Assembly (NCBI GenBank): GCA_017452405.1
Contig: JAFTMM010000071.1
Coordinates: forward strand, 1 to 13,787
Origin: Clostridia bacterium
Lineage (GTDB): Bacteria; Bacillota; Clostridia; Christensenellales; Pumilibacteraceae
DNA length: 13,787 nt
Direction: 5' to 3'
The position numbers were made by a program, and so were the translations under genes. How positions within the stretch are numbered: position 1 is the first letter of the stretch; each line of letters starts with the position of its first letter. The notes under the pieces were generated by a model, which had not been told where the DNA came from, did not search any database, and worked only from the letters and a program-made list of their open reading frames with translations. Shown here one piece after another: positions 1 through 7,182 of this stretch.

Positions 1-166
1 CGAACTCAACTTTATAAGCACGTCCAAACGAGCCTCCGCCCAGATATTTAATCCTTTTAGCCGTTTGTCCGAATTGCTCTTTTACAATAATTGCAGAGTA
101 TTTTTTTGCCATGTTTATATCGAGCGGAATAGCCGTAATTCTTTGTACTTTCATATCGTACCGCAT
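1..166 (-). CDS. Phosphotransferase (APH/choline kinase-like), N-terminal fragment, truncated by window edge
   Basis: This is a 55-residue open N-terminus on the minus strand that runs off the left edge. It carries a glycine-rich nucleotide-binding loop, YLGGGSFGRAYKVEF, at residues 41-55. Such a loop is typical of the beta1-loop-beta2 of aminoglycoside phosphotransferase/choline-kinase-like enzymes, which transfer ATP phosphate to small hydroxyl substrates. The catalytic loop lies outside the window, so the substrate cannot be inferred. ATG codons occur at 166, 154 and 112. None has a clear Shine-Dalgarno sequence. I give the longest reading, but the ATG at 154 (MKVQRI...) is equally plausible because it leaves a leader of about 20 bases after the candidate TATAAT at 184-189. 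A eukaryotic-type Ser/Thr kinase is less likely but not excluded by so short a fragment. Confidence 0.6.
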   Translation of the reverse strand, partial: MRYDMKVQRITAIPLDINMAKKYSAIIVKEQFGQTAKRIKYLGGGSFGRAYKVEF

Positions 167-183
167 TATTCAATAACAATACT

Positions 184-189
184 ATTATA
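184..189 (-). promoter_or_regulatory. Candidate -10 box for the left-edge phosphotransferase
   Basis: On the minus strand a perfect TATAAT lies 17 bases upstream of the ATG at 166. The hexamer 17 bases further upstream (207-212, TGGCTT) is a poor -35 match, and the region overlaps the T-rich tail of the preceding terminator. An independent promoter makes sense after a terminator, but the missing -35 keeps this tentative. Confidence 0.4.
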
Positions 190-195
190 CACTGA

Positions 196-251
196 AATAA
201 AAATAAAAGCCATATTGTTGTATGACTAAAACATTTCCCAATATGACTTTT
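196..251 (-). terminator. Rho-independent terminator after the AraC-family gene
   Basis: Read on the minus strand, AAAAGTCATATTG (from 251 to 239) pairs with CAATATGGCTTTT (217 to 205). This gives a 13-base-pair stem with one G-T wobble and a 21-base loop. The 3' arm runs into ATTTTTATTT. The stem starts inside the TAA stop codon of the AraC-family gene. The T-rich tail supports a terminator. The long loop and AT-rich stem are weaker than usual, so an operator or mRNA-stability element is an alternative. Confidence 0.55.
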
Positions 252-1206
252 ACTTTAATATGTTGCGATATTTAGACGGTTTCATGCCGAGTATAGAAAA
301 GAACTGCTTATACAAGCCAGAGGTATTTGAATAGCCCACCTCAAAAGCAATATCCTCTATGGTCAGTGCGCTTTCCGCTAAAAGTTTTTTTGCGCACTTT
401 ATGCGATATAAACTTAATAGTTCCGAAAAGCTTTTACCCGTTCGATTCTTTATTAAACGGCTGATATAATCGGCGTTATAGTTGCGTATCGTGGCGAACC
501 CCGAAAGTGATGCGGTCTTAATATTTTCTTCAAAGTAATCGTTTAGCATTGTTTCGACAATATCACATTTTTGTGAATCGGACAACTCTGCAAAAATTAT
601 CGTAAGATAACTTTGAATAATCAAATCTTTGAATTTATTATTACAAGATTGCTCTTGTAATAATTTCAATATTGCAAACTCAGCAGTTTCGGAAACATTT
701 TCAAACGATATAGTTGTTTTGCAAAATTTATCGCTTAAAACTTTGCCACCCGTTTGATTAAATAAACTACAAGGTATAACGAACTTTAATATAATATCCG
801 AGCGGCTGCTTTTTTCTATTTTATGAACGACATTCGGGCAGAGGAGTAAACATTGTCCTTTAGTCAAACAGAGTTTAGAGCCGTCTTTGAATTGCTGCAC
901 GCATTTTCCATAATGCACATAAACTAACTCATAAAATTTATGACTATGAAAATACGGTACTTGACTTTCCGTATGCTTTTTAATATAAAACACGTCGCTT
1001 TGTCTAACCGGAATAATCGGGAAATCAGTAATTTTTCCCGTCATAAAATCTTTTACCGATAAAGACAGTAATTCCGCAACGTCTAAAATTTCATCTGCAT
1101 TAATAAATTCATTTTTAATTGCTGCGCGCAATAAGTCCTCTGTATTTGATTGCCTATTGTCATCAGTTTCGTGCTTGTTAATTATTGTCGAAAAGGTATC
1201 GTTCAT
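250..1206 (-). CDS. AraC-family transcriptional regulator with N-terminal cupin
   Basis: The 318-residue protein has the layout of an effector-sensing AraC regulator. A cupin-like sensor region lies at about residues 65-135, with FHSHKFYELVYVHYG at 86-100 and CPNVVH at 123-128. A C-terminal double helix-turn-helix occupies about 220-316, with the second helix pair in TIEDIAFEVGYSNTSGLYK (282-300) and a GMKPSKYR ending typical of the family. It should bind DNA as a cytoplasmic activator or repressor; its effector and targets are unknown. The start has no obvious Shine-Dalgarno sequence and lies 23 bases after the purB stop with no promoter between them, so it is probably co-transcribed with purB. 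The gene is visibly AT-richer than its neighbours (bases 601-660 are about 23% GC by hand count, against about 43% for 1861-1920 in purB), which hints at later acquisition. The family call is firm; the regulon is not known. Confidence 0.93.
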   Translation of the reverse strand: MNDTFSTIINKHETDDNRQSNTEDLLRAAIKNEFINADEILDVAELLSLSVKDFMTGKITDFPIIPVRQSDVFYIKKHTESQVPYFHSHKFYELVYVHYGKCVQQFKDGSKLCLTKGQCLLLCPNVVHKIEKSSRSDIILKFVIPCSLFNQTGGKVLSDKFCKTTISFENVSETAEFAILKLLQEQSCNNKFKDLIIQSYLTIIFAELSDSQKCDIVETMLNDYFEENIKTASLSGFATIRNYNADYISRLIKNRTGKSFSELLSLYRIKCAKKLLAESALTIEDIAFEVGYSNTSGLYKQFFSILGMKPSKYRNILK

Positions 1207-1229
1207 ATTAATTTATTTTGCGATATTTC

Positions 1230-2660
1230 TTACACTTTAATTTCAGTTTCTTCCGAGGAAATGTCGTTTGCTTCGAGAATAGGCTTGATTTCGTTTGCGA
1301 TAAACTCCTCAGTCTGTTGCTCTGCTCTACCAATGAAGTTATAAGGATTAAGCAGTCCGTCTATTTCATCCTTAATAGCGGTAAAAAGCGGATCGGCTTT
1401 AATTCTTGAAATAAGGTCGTTATCACCGCCTTCTTGCTTTACTACTTTTCCTGCGTCCATAGAGTGACAGCGGATAGCTTCGTGGAGCTCCTGTCTGTTT
1501 CCACCTGCCTTAACGCACTCCATAAGAATAGTTTCGGTAGCCATAAACGGAAGCTCTGCCATAATATGCTTGGTAATAACCTTTTCGTATACTACCATAC
1601 CGCCGGTTACGTTTGAGAAAAGGCTGAGTATACCGTCAATTGCAAGAAACGCCTGAGGAATGGTTATGCGCTTATTTGCACTGTCGTCAAGCGTACGTTC
1701 AAACCACTGCGTAGAAGCCGTAATTGCTTCGTTCTCGGGCAACGTGATAACGTAACGAGCAAGCGCGCAGATTCTCTCGCTTCTCATCGGATTGCGCTTA
1801 TAAGCCATTGCGGACGAACCTATCTGATTCTTTTCAAAAGGCTCTTCCATTTCTTTCATGTTCTGGAGAATACGGAGGTCGTTTGCGAACTTATAAGCGC
1901 TCTGAGCAATCTTGGATAATACGCAGAGAACCGAATAGTCGAGTTTTCTCGTATAAGTCTGTCCGGAAACCGCAAAAGCTGACTTAAAGCCCATTTTTTT
2001 CACTACTGCTTTTTCTAGCGCCTTAACCTTTTCGCCGTCGTTCTCAAAAAGAGTCATGAAACTTGCCTGCGTACCCGTCGTACCCTTCACACCACGAAGT
2101 TTAAGACTGTCAATAAGAGCGCAAAGATCTTCGTAGTCCATTTGAAGATCCTGCAACCAAAGGCAAGCTCTCTTGCCTACCGTCGTAAGCTGAGCGGGCT
2201 GTAAATGTGTAAAGCCGAGCGTAGGTAAACCCTTATATTCCAACGCAAAATCAGAAAGTTTTTTCATTACCTGAAGGATCTTTCCGCGCACGAGTTCAAG
2301 CGCTTCGCGAATGATGATAATTTCAGCGTTATCCGTAACGTAGCAACTTGTTGCTCCGAGATGAATAATCGGCATTGCTGACTTTGCCTGACTACCAAAG
2401 GCGTATACGTGCGCCATTACGTCGTGACGTACTTCCTTTTCTCTTTTAATAGCAACGTCGTAGTTAATATCGTAAACGTGCTCTTTCATTTCGGCAATCT
2501 GTTCGTCGGTTATATTAAGACCGAGTTCCTTCTCGCTTTCAGCAAGAGCTATCCAAAGCTTACGCCAGGTTGAAAATTTTTTGTCGTCCGAAAAAACCGA
2601 CGCCATTTCCTTAGATGCGTATCTCGTAATTAAAGGATTTTCATAGGTGCTTTTGTTCAT
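1230..2660 (-). CDS. purB: Adenylosuccinate lyase
   Basis: PurB acts twice in purine synthesis. It splits SAICAR to AICAR plus fumarate, and adenylosuccinate to AMP plus fumarate. The 476-residue protein carries the fumarate-lyase signature GSSAMAYKRNPMRSE at residues 281-295, whose mobile loop supplies the catalytic serine. It also has the substrate-binding region LGATSCYVTDNAE at 101-113, RHDVMAHV at 78-85 (conserved His79) and the FTHLQPAQLTTVGKR block at 150-164 with conserved His152. The sequence resembles the longer ADSL type, also found in eukaryotes, rather than the roughly 430-residue Bacillus PurB. An AGGAGA Shine-Dalgarno sequence sits just upstream of the ATG and overlaps the end of the dipeptidase gene, so the gene is probably coupled to it. 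It stands apart from any other purine gene in this window. It is intact and ends in TAA. Confidence 0.97.
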   Translation of the reverse strand: MNKSTYENPLITRYASKEMASVFSDDKKFSTWRKLWIALAESEKELGLNITDEQIAEMKEHVYDINYDVAIKREKEVRHDVMAHVYAFGSQAKSAMPIIHLGATSCYVTDNAEIIIIREALELVRGKILQVMKKLSDFALEYKGLPTLGFTHLQPAQLTTVGKRACLWLQDLQMDYEDLCALIDSLKLRGVKGTTGTQASFMTLFENDGEKVKALEKAVVKKMGFKSAFAVSGQTYTRKLDYSVLCVLSKIAQSAYKFANDLRILQNMKEMEEPFEKNQIGSSAMAYKRNPMRSERICALARYVITLPENEAITASTQWFERTLDDSANKRITIPQAFLAIDGILSLFSNVTGGMVVYEKVITKHIMAELPFMATETILMECVKAGGNRQELHEAIRCHSMDAGKVVKQEGGDNDLISRIKADPLFTAIKDEIDGLLNPYNFIGRAEQQTEEFIANEIKPILEANDISSEETEIKV

Positions 2661-2668
2661 ATACTCTC

Positions 2669-3481
2669 CTATATTCCGCCAAAGAATCTTTCGGCGTTTT
2701 TGTGAAAAATGTATTCTGTTTCAGTATCGTTAAAGCCCGATTTTTTCATATCTTCGGCAAGTATAGCGAAATCTTCGTAACCGCTTAGTCCTATCGGGTA
2801 ATGGATCGTTCCGTTGAAATCCGTACCTATTGCCACGTGACGCGCGCCTACAACCTCGGTAAAATGCAATAAGTGACGCAAATAATCTTTTCGGCTTGCG
2901 CATCCTTCCGCTAAAAAATCGGAGACGACTTCAACGACTATTATACCGCCACGTTAGGCAATAATTTTTGCCATTTCATCAGTCAAGTTTCTTGAATGAC
3001 CGCAAATATCACGCGAAGCGGTATGAGTAACGAGAAATTTGTTATCCGCTCTTTCCGCTACTTCATAGAAAGCCGTGTCGGACAAGTGCGCGAGATCAAC
3101 GGGTACGTTAAATTTTGCCATTTTTGTTAACGCATCTTTACCCCGTATCGATAGCCCTTCTTCACAGCCCACGCCACCGGCAAGTTTATTTTTGCCGTTC
3201 CAGGTCAAAGAAACGTATGCGGGTTTAAATTCACAGAAGAAACTTTCATAATCCGTTATATTAAGCGAACCGAGATCTTCAACCGCAATCATCGAGCGAT
3301 AAGGCAGTTTTGGTAACTGTTTAATACATTCGGAAAACTTGTGCGTGTCGGGCTTTAATTCCGAAGTCCATACGGCAAATGCAACGCCTTTTACGTTACA
3401 GTCGGCATAATGAACTGCGTCGGCGTTAATCTCGCGAGCAGTCTTTGCCGTTAGTAAATCGTTATGCAAATCGAATATCAT
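2669..3481 (-). pseudogene. M19-family (membrane dipeptidase-like) metallopeptidase, interrupted by one in-frame TAA
   Basis: A single reading frame of 271 codons encodes a short peptidase-M19 (renal dipeptidase-like) zinc enzyme, which normally cleaves dipeptides. All landmark residues are present: DLHND with His6 and Asp8, Glu68 in AVEDLG, His132 in VDLAHLS, HTASRDICGHSRNLTDE from His153, and VAIGTDFNG with Asp221. Codon 176 (2954-2956) is TAA, between NLTDEMAKIIA and RGGIIVVEVVSDFLAEG. Reading through it restores a continuous family-like sequence to a normal TAG stop at 2669-2671. There is no frameshift: the stop is 24 codons upstream, in frame, of a possible TTG restart at 2881. Without readthrough the first 175 residues would lack the C-terminal zinc-site region. 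No signal peptide is seen. The gene starts 8 bases after the upstream zinc-ribbon/TPR gene and ends 8 bases before purB, so it belongs to their operon. A sequencing error or a recent nonsense mutation is most likely. Confidence 0.85.
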
Positions 3482-3489
3482 AATTCAAT

Positions 3490-5025
3490 TTACGCATGAG
3501 ATATTATTTTTATGTTCTCTCGCAAATATGAATACAGCTTGGGTAAGTAAGAGAATTTGCCGACTTTTTCAATTTCACTAGTTTTATAGTCAAACAAATA
3601 CAGCAAATCGTCAGCCGATTCTTTGCAAATCTTAAGCAATTTAGCGCGATCGACCATTTTATGATCGACGTACGAAACGATTTCCGTCAATGCCGGTATG
3701 GAAAAACGAACGATACCGTACAAGAAATTGCGATAGTAAAAATATTGTTTATTCTTTTTGCTACGAACGTATTCGAGTTCCGCCCTTATTCTCGCTCGCC
3801 TGTTAGTGTAAAACACATTCACGGTCGTAAGCAATTCCGTATAAAAATTTTCCAAACGCGCGTTAAGCCTACTACGATCCGAAATGGCAAGAGCGGAAAC
3901 GAAAGCCCCAAATTCAGGTAATAATTCAGCCACCTCATTTTCAGACGGCGTTTGAACTAAGTGACTACCGTCCGCTTCCTCAAAAATACGTGGAGTAAGT
4001 ATTTCCAAACCGAAACTTACCGCATCCAACATAACTTCGGTAAGGTCAGTATTCTTTTTCCTTCCTCCCGGAAGATTAAACACCGAATGATAGGCAAAAG
4101 AAAGTCCGATTTTGCATTGATGAAGCATTTTGGTGAGATTTTCACAGCGATAAGAAAGTCGTTTGCTCGAATACGGATTGGACTCTTTATAATCCTTAAT
4201 CGAAGCTTTGACCTTTTCCACAAAAGAAGCTAAATCGCTTTGCGTTTCCTTATAGTGAGGGAATGCATAATCGGGAACGATTTTTCTTACGAAATGGCTG
4301 AACACTGCGAATAACGAACGCGCTTCTTCATAATCAGTATCGCTAGGCATACACAGTTTATCTTCAGAAACGTATGCTGACGATATGCGTTCGCAAGCTT
4401 GCATTGCAAGATCGCATATTGAAACCGCAATCTCTCCAATTTCATTATCGTAAAACATTGCAACCGAATTGTCAATGAGAGTTATTTTTCTTACGCTTCT
4501 GGCAAAAGACAAAAGTTCTTCGTTGCGTTTATGTCTATTTTGTGGCGTTCCGAACAATTTCTCTATTGCCGTAAAAAGCTCTTTCAACAGATCGTAAGTC
4601 TGTCTGAAGGCGTGAAGCAAAAACATTCGTTTAGCGCTCACCGGCTGAGACGACTTATCCACTTTATCTATCGGTGAATCAATCAATGATATTATCGTTT
4701 CTGCACCGCATAAAGTACCATTAACGCTAACGGCGTATATACCGCTGAGATTATAAAAGAAATCGGCAAAAAAGTTATTACGGTCAAGTTCAAGAACCTT
4801 TTCAAATAGATTTTCAGCAGAACGATAATCACCTTTAGCAAAATATTCCTGCGCTTTTCCATACAACTCACGCGCTTTTTCAAGGTCAACCAAGTTTCCG
4901 GAAGCGCTTAGTTCTGCATAAGAAAAGGTGCGTCCGCAAAAAGGGCAAGTATAAATCTCATCACTCGTCCTATTAAAATGAACGCTTTTTTCGCAACGTA
5001 CGCATATAGCGTGAAAATCGGACAT
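3490..5025 (-). CDS. Hypothetical protein with N-terminal zinc ribbon and TPR-like segment
   Basis: I do not recognise this 511-residue protein as a named family. Residues 8-30 form a four-cysteine zinc ribbon (CVRC at 8-11, CPFCG at 27-31). A TPR-like helical pair follows at about 47-86 (ARELYGKAQEYFAKGDYRSA, then EKVLELD). The remaining 420 or so residues look largely alpha-helical and charged, with no signal peptide, no membrane segment and no catalytic motif I can identify. The layout suggests a cytoplasmic scaffold or interaction protein, but that is inference. The ATG at 5025 is well supported: GGAGG lies 5 bases upstream, and a near-consensus promoter lies immediately before it. It is the first gene of the unit that continues into the dipeptidase, purB and the AraC-family regulator, and it ends in TAA. 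Confidence 0.85.
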   Translation of the reverse strand: MSDFHAICVRCEKSVHFNRTSDEIYTCPFCGRTFSYAELSASGNLVDLEKARELYGKAQEYFAKGDYRSAENLFEKVLELDRNNFFADFFYNLSGIYAVSVNGTLCGAETIISLIDSPIDKVDKSSQPVSAKRMFLLHAFRQTYDLLKELFTAIEKLFGTPQNRHKRNEELLSFARSVRKITLIDNSVAMFYDNEIGEIAVSICDLAMQACERISSAYVSEDKLCMPSDTDYEEARSLFAVFSHFVRKIVPDYAFPHYKETQSDLASFVEKVKASIKDYKESNPYSSKRLSYRCENLTKMLHQCKIGLSFAYHSVFNLPGGRKKNTDLTEVMLDAVSFGLEILTPRIFEEADGSHLVQTPSENEVAELLPEFGAFVSALAISDRSRLNARLENFYTELLTTVNVFYTNRRARIRAELEYVRSKKNKQYFYYRNFLYGIVRFSIPALTEIVSYVDHKMVDRAKLLKICKESADDLLYLFDYKTSEIEKVGKFSYLPKLYSYLRENIKIISHA

Positions 5026-5050
5026 ATTGACCTCCGACTGCTTTTTACAT

Positions 5051-5079
5051 ATTATACAACAATTCTCGGCGTTTGTAAA
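5051..5079 (-). promoter_or_regulatory. Sigma-A/sigma-70-type promoter for the zinc-ribbon/TPR operon
   Basis: On the minus strand, TTTACA (5079-5074, five of six matches to TTGACA) is followed after exactly 17 bases by TATAAT (5056-5051). The expected start of transcription is near 5044. This gives a leader of about 18 bases containing GGAGG at 5035-5031, five bases before the ATG at 5025. No operator-like repeat is visible beside it. Composition, spacing and position directly after a terminator make this the best promoter in the window. Confidence 0.88.
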
Positions 5080-5088
5080 GAAAAATAT

Positions 5089-5119
5089 AAAAAAGGCTTC
5101 GACGTGCGAAGCCTTTTTT
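5089..5119 (-). terminator. Rho-independent terminator after ispH-S1
   Basis: A perfect 7-base-pair stem, GGCTTCG/CGAAGCC (5095-5113), has a 5-base loop. It is flanked by six A on one side (5089-5094) and six T on the other (5114-5119). On the minus strand the stem begins 15 bases after the ispH-S1 stop codon and ends in a U run. The A and T tracts are symmetrical, so it could also work on the plus strand, but no plus-strand gene approaches it. It separates the two operons. Confidence 0.93.
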
Positions 5120-5133
5120 ATCTGAAATTCTGA

Positions 5134-7182
5134 TTATTTAACTTCAATATCTTTAAGAAGATCTGCAAAAGGATTGTTACCTGCGTCTTCACTCCACTCG
5201 GAGTCCTCTTCCTTAACGACTTCCTTCTTTCTGGGAGCGCGGGGTTTGCTTTCCTTCTTTTCTGCTTTAACTGCCTTTTCTTCTTCGGGAAGTTCGGGCA
5301 TGCAAGCCTTTGCGCTAAGCGTAATCTTCTTAGCTTCGGGATCAATTGCAAGAATTTTAACCTTAACTTCGTCGCCTACTTTGTAAACGTCGTTGATGTT
5401 CTTTACGAAAGTATTGGACGCTTCGGACACGTGAACGAGTCCTTCAACGCCGGTAGCAACTTCAACGAAAGCGCCGAAAGGCATAATGGAGGTAACCTTT
5501 CCAACCACTTCCGAACCAACGGGATGTTCTTCGATAGCAGCGTCAAAAGGATGCTTCTGAAGCTGTTTGTAACCGAGGGAAACTTTGCCCTTTTCTCTGT
5601 CAGCCTTAAGAACTACGAAGTCGTATTTCTTGCCGGGCTTAAGGATTTCTTCGATAGACTTGAACTTAGTCCATGCAATATCGCTGATGTGAACGAGGCA
5701 GTCATATCCGTCAACGCTTACGAAAGCGCCGAACTTAGAAATGCCCTTTACCTTGCCGTTAACGATAACGCCGGGAATTACGTTCGCCCAGAAGATTTCT
5801 TCTCTTTCCTTACGCTCTCTTTCGAGAATTACTTTCTGGCTTGCTACGATTCTGCGCTTAGCATCGTCGATTTCGAGCTGAGTAAGTCTGAGAGTCTTAC
5901 CGATAAAAGGCTTAAGGTCGTGAACGTACTTTTCCTTGATCTGAGAAGCGGGAACGAATACGGTATAAGTTCCGAGCTTACCGAGAAGGCCACCCTTGGT
6001 GTCACGTTCAACTACGAGTTCGAACACTTCGCCGTCACGGATAGTGTCAACGACTTTGTCGCCCTCTTTAATCTTGTCTACCTTTTTCTTGGAGAAACGG
6101 TAGAGTCCGTCTTCCGCCTTTGCGCTGAGAAGGATAACGTCGAGCTCCATACCCTGCGTGTAGTCGGCGGGATTATATGAATCATCGAGTGCTGCTTCAG
6201 CAGCTGCGATGTGACCGTCGATTTTCATACCAAAGTCTACGGTAATGCCCTTTTCGTCAGCGGCAGTTACCTTAACTTTCATTCGTTTGCCATCTCTCAA
6301 TTTGCCGTTTGTTCCAACGGCGTCTACCGCTTGCAGGAACTCTTCGTTCTGAGCTTCGGTGTAGTTGTTTTCCATGTACTGAATTACCTCCGTTATCGAC
6401 TCGTTTGGAGCCGATGCGCCGGCTACGATTCCTACCGTGTCGCCGACATTAAAATTTATTCTTGCAAGTTCCTTGGCTTCGCTCACGAGGTAAGCAGTAG
6501 AAAAACGCCCGCAAATCTCTTTCAGCTTTAAAGTGTTGGAACTTTTGGCGTCTCCAATCACCAGAACTTTATCGCATAATTTCGACAATTGCTCCGCCTC
6601 TTTTTGACGCTCTTGTGTAGTATAGCAAATTGTGTCAAATATTTCAACTGTTTTTAATCCATCTTTGCTAATTTTATTGACTATATTTTGAAATTTTTTC
6701 GCAGAAGCGGTAGTTTGCGCGACTAAGCATACTTTTTCATATGTTGCCAGGTCGGTAAGATCTTCATTGTCTATGATAAGAGCGGTATAGTCACATAAAG
6801 AATTTATGCCGATAACTTCGGGATGTTCTTTCTTGCCGAATATGACTATTTTATACCCGTTGGCATATTTTTCGCTGACTATTTTTCTCGTACGATTAAC
6901 GAACGGACAGGTCGCGTCAATTACGTTAAGCCCTTTCTCCTTAGCTCGAATCAACACCTCTTTAGGCGCGCCGTGTGAGCGAATAATTACCGTACCTTCC
7001 TCGATATTCTCAATATCGTCTATTGCAAAAATACCGTTATTAGCGAGTTTATCCACTATCAAAGAATTATGAATTAATTCTCCGTAAGTATATACGGGCG
7101 AAGGATATTGTCTCTCCGTAAATTCAAGAGATCTGCGTACGCCGTAACAAAAACCGAGATTTTTAGCTCGAAGAATTTTCAA
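5134..7182 (-). CDS. ispH: Fused 4-hydroxy-3-methylbut-2-enyl diphosphate reductase / S1-domain (ribosomal protein S1-like) protein
   Basis: A 682-residue two-part protein. Residues 1 to about 272 are IspH (LytB), the [4Fe-4S] enzyme that makes IPP and DMAPP in the last MEP-pathway step. Cluster cysteines are at 12 (NLGFCYGV), 92 (DATCPFV) and 186 (ICYTTQERQKE). IIRSHGAPKE, KKEHPEVIG and the SSNTLKLKE block are also present. Four S1 RNA-binding repeats follow at about 296-364, 384-452, 470-538 and 555-623 (best seen in ISKFGAFVSV and IMPFGAFVEV), then a charged tail. The S1 half resembles ribosomal protein S1, which helps mRNA bind the 30S subunit. Such fusions are known in Clostridia. I chose a TTG start at 7182 rather than an upstream in-frame start at 7227: GGAGG lies 6 bases before the TTG, and the first cluster cysteine then falls at residue 12, as in E. 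coli IspH. It overlaps the end of plsC by 20 bases and is last in its operon. Confidence 0.95.
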   Translation of the reverse strand: MKILRAKNLGFCYGVRRSLEFTERQYPSPVYTYGELIHNSLIVDKLANNGIFAIDDIENIEEGTVIIRSHGAPKEVLIRAKEKGLNVIDATCPFVNRTRKIVSEKYANGYKIVIFGKKEHPEVIGINSLCDYTALIIDNEDLTDLATYEKVCLVAQTTASAKKFQNIVNKISKDGLKTVEIFDTICYTTQERQKEAEQLSKLCDKVLVIGDAKSSNTLKLKEICGRFSTAYLVSEAKELARINFNVGDTVGIVAGASAPNESITEVIQYMENNYTEAQNEEFLQAVDAVGTNGKLRDGKRMKVKVTAADEKGITVDFGMKIDGHIAAAEAALDDSYNPADYTQGMELDVILLSAKAEDGLYRFSKKKVDKIKEGDKVVDTIRDGEVFELVVERDTKGGLLGKLGTYTVFVPASQIKEKYVHDLKPFIGKTLRLTQLEIDDAKRRIVASQKVILERERKEREEIFWANVIPGVIVNGKVKGISKFGAFVSVDGYDCLVHISDIAWTKFKSIEEILKPGKKYDFVVLKADREKGKVSLGYKQLQKHPFDAAIEEHPVGSEVVGKVTSIMPFGAFVEVATGVEGLVHVSEASNTFVKNINDVYKVGDEVKVKILAIDPEAKKITLSAKACMPELPEEEKAVKAEKKESKPRAPRKKEVVKEEDSEWSEDAGNNPFADLLKDIEVK

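Noticed and set aside
2669..2881. A separate small gene starting with TTG at 2881
   Set aside because: It is in the same frame as the upstream dipeptidase half, its sequence is the normal C-terminus of M19 enzymes, and no ribosome binding site precedes the TTG. It is better described as the distal part of one interrupted gene.
4750..4755. TATAAT-like hexamer inside the zinc-ribbon gene, and similar ones near 7911 and 10233
   Set aside because: None has an acceptable -35 hexamer at 16-18 bases, and all lie inside coding sequence with no gene start at a sensible distance.
5431..6180. A 249-codon open frame on the plus strand
   Set aside because: Antisense to the S1 repeats of the ispH fusion, with no family resemblance and no independent support.
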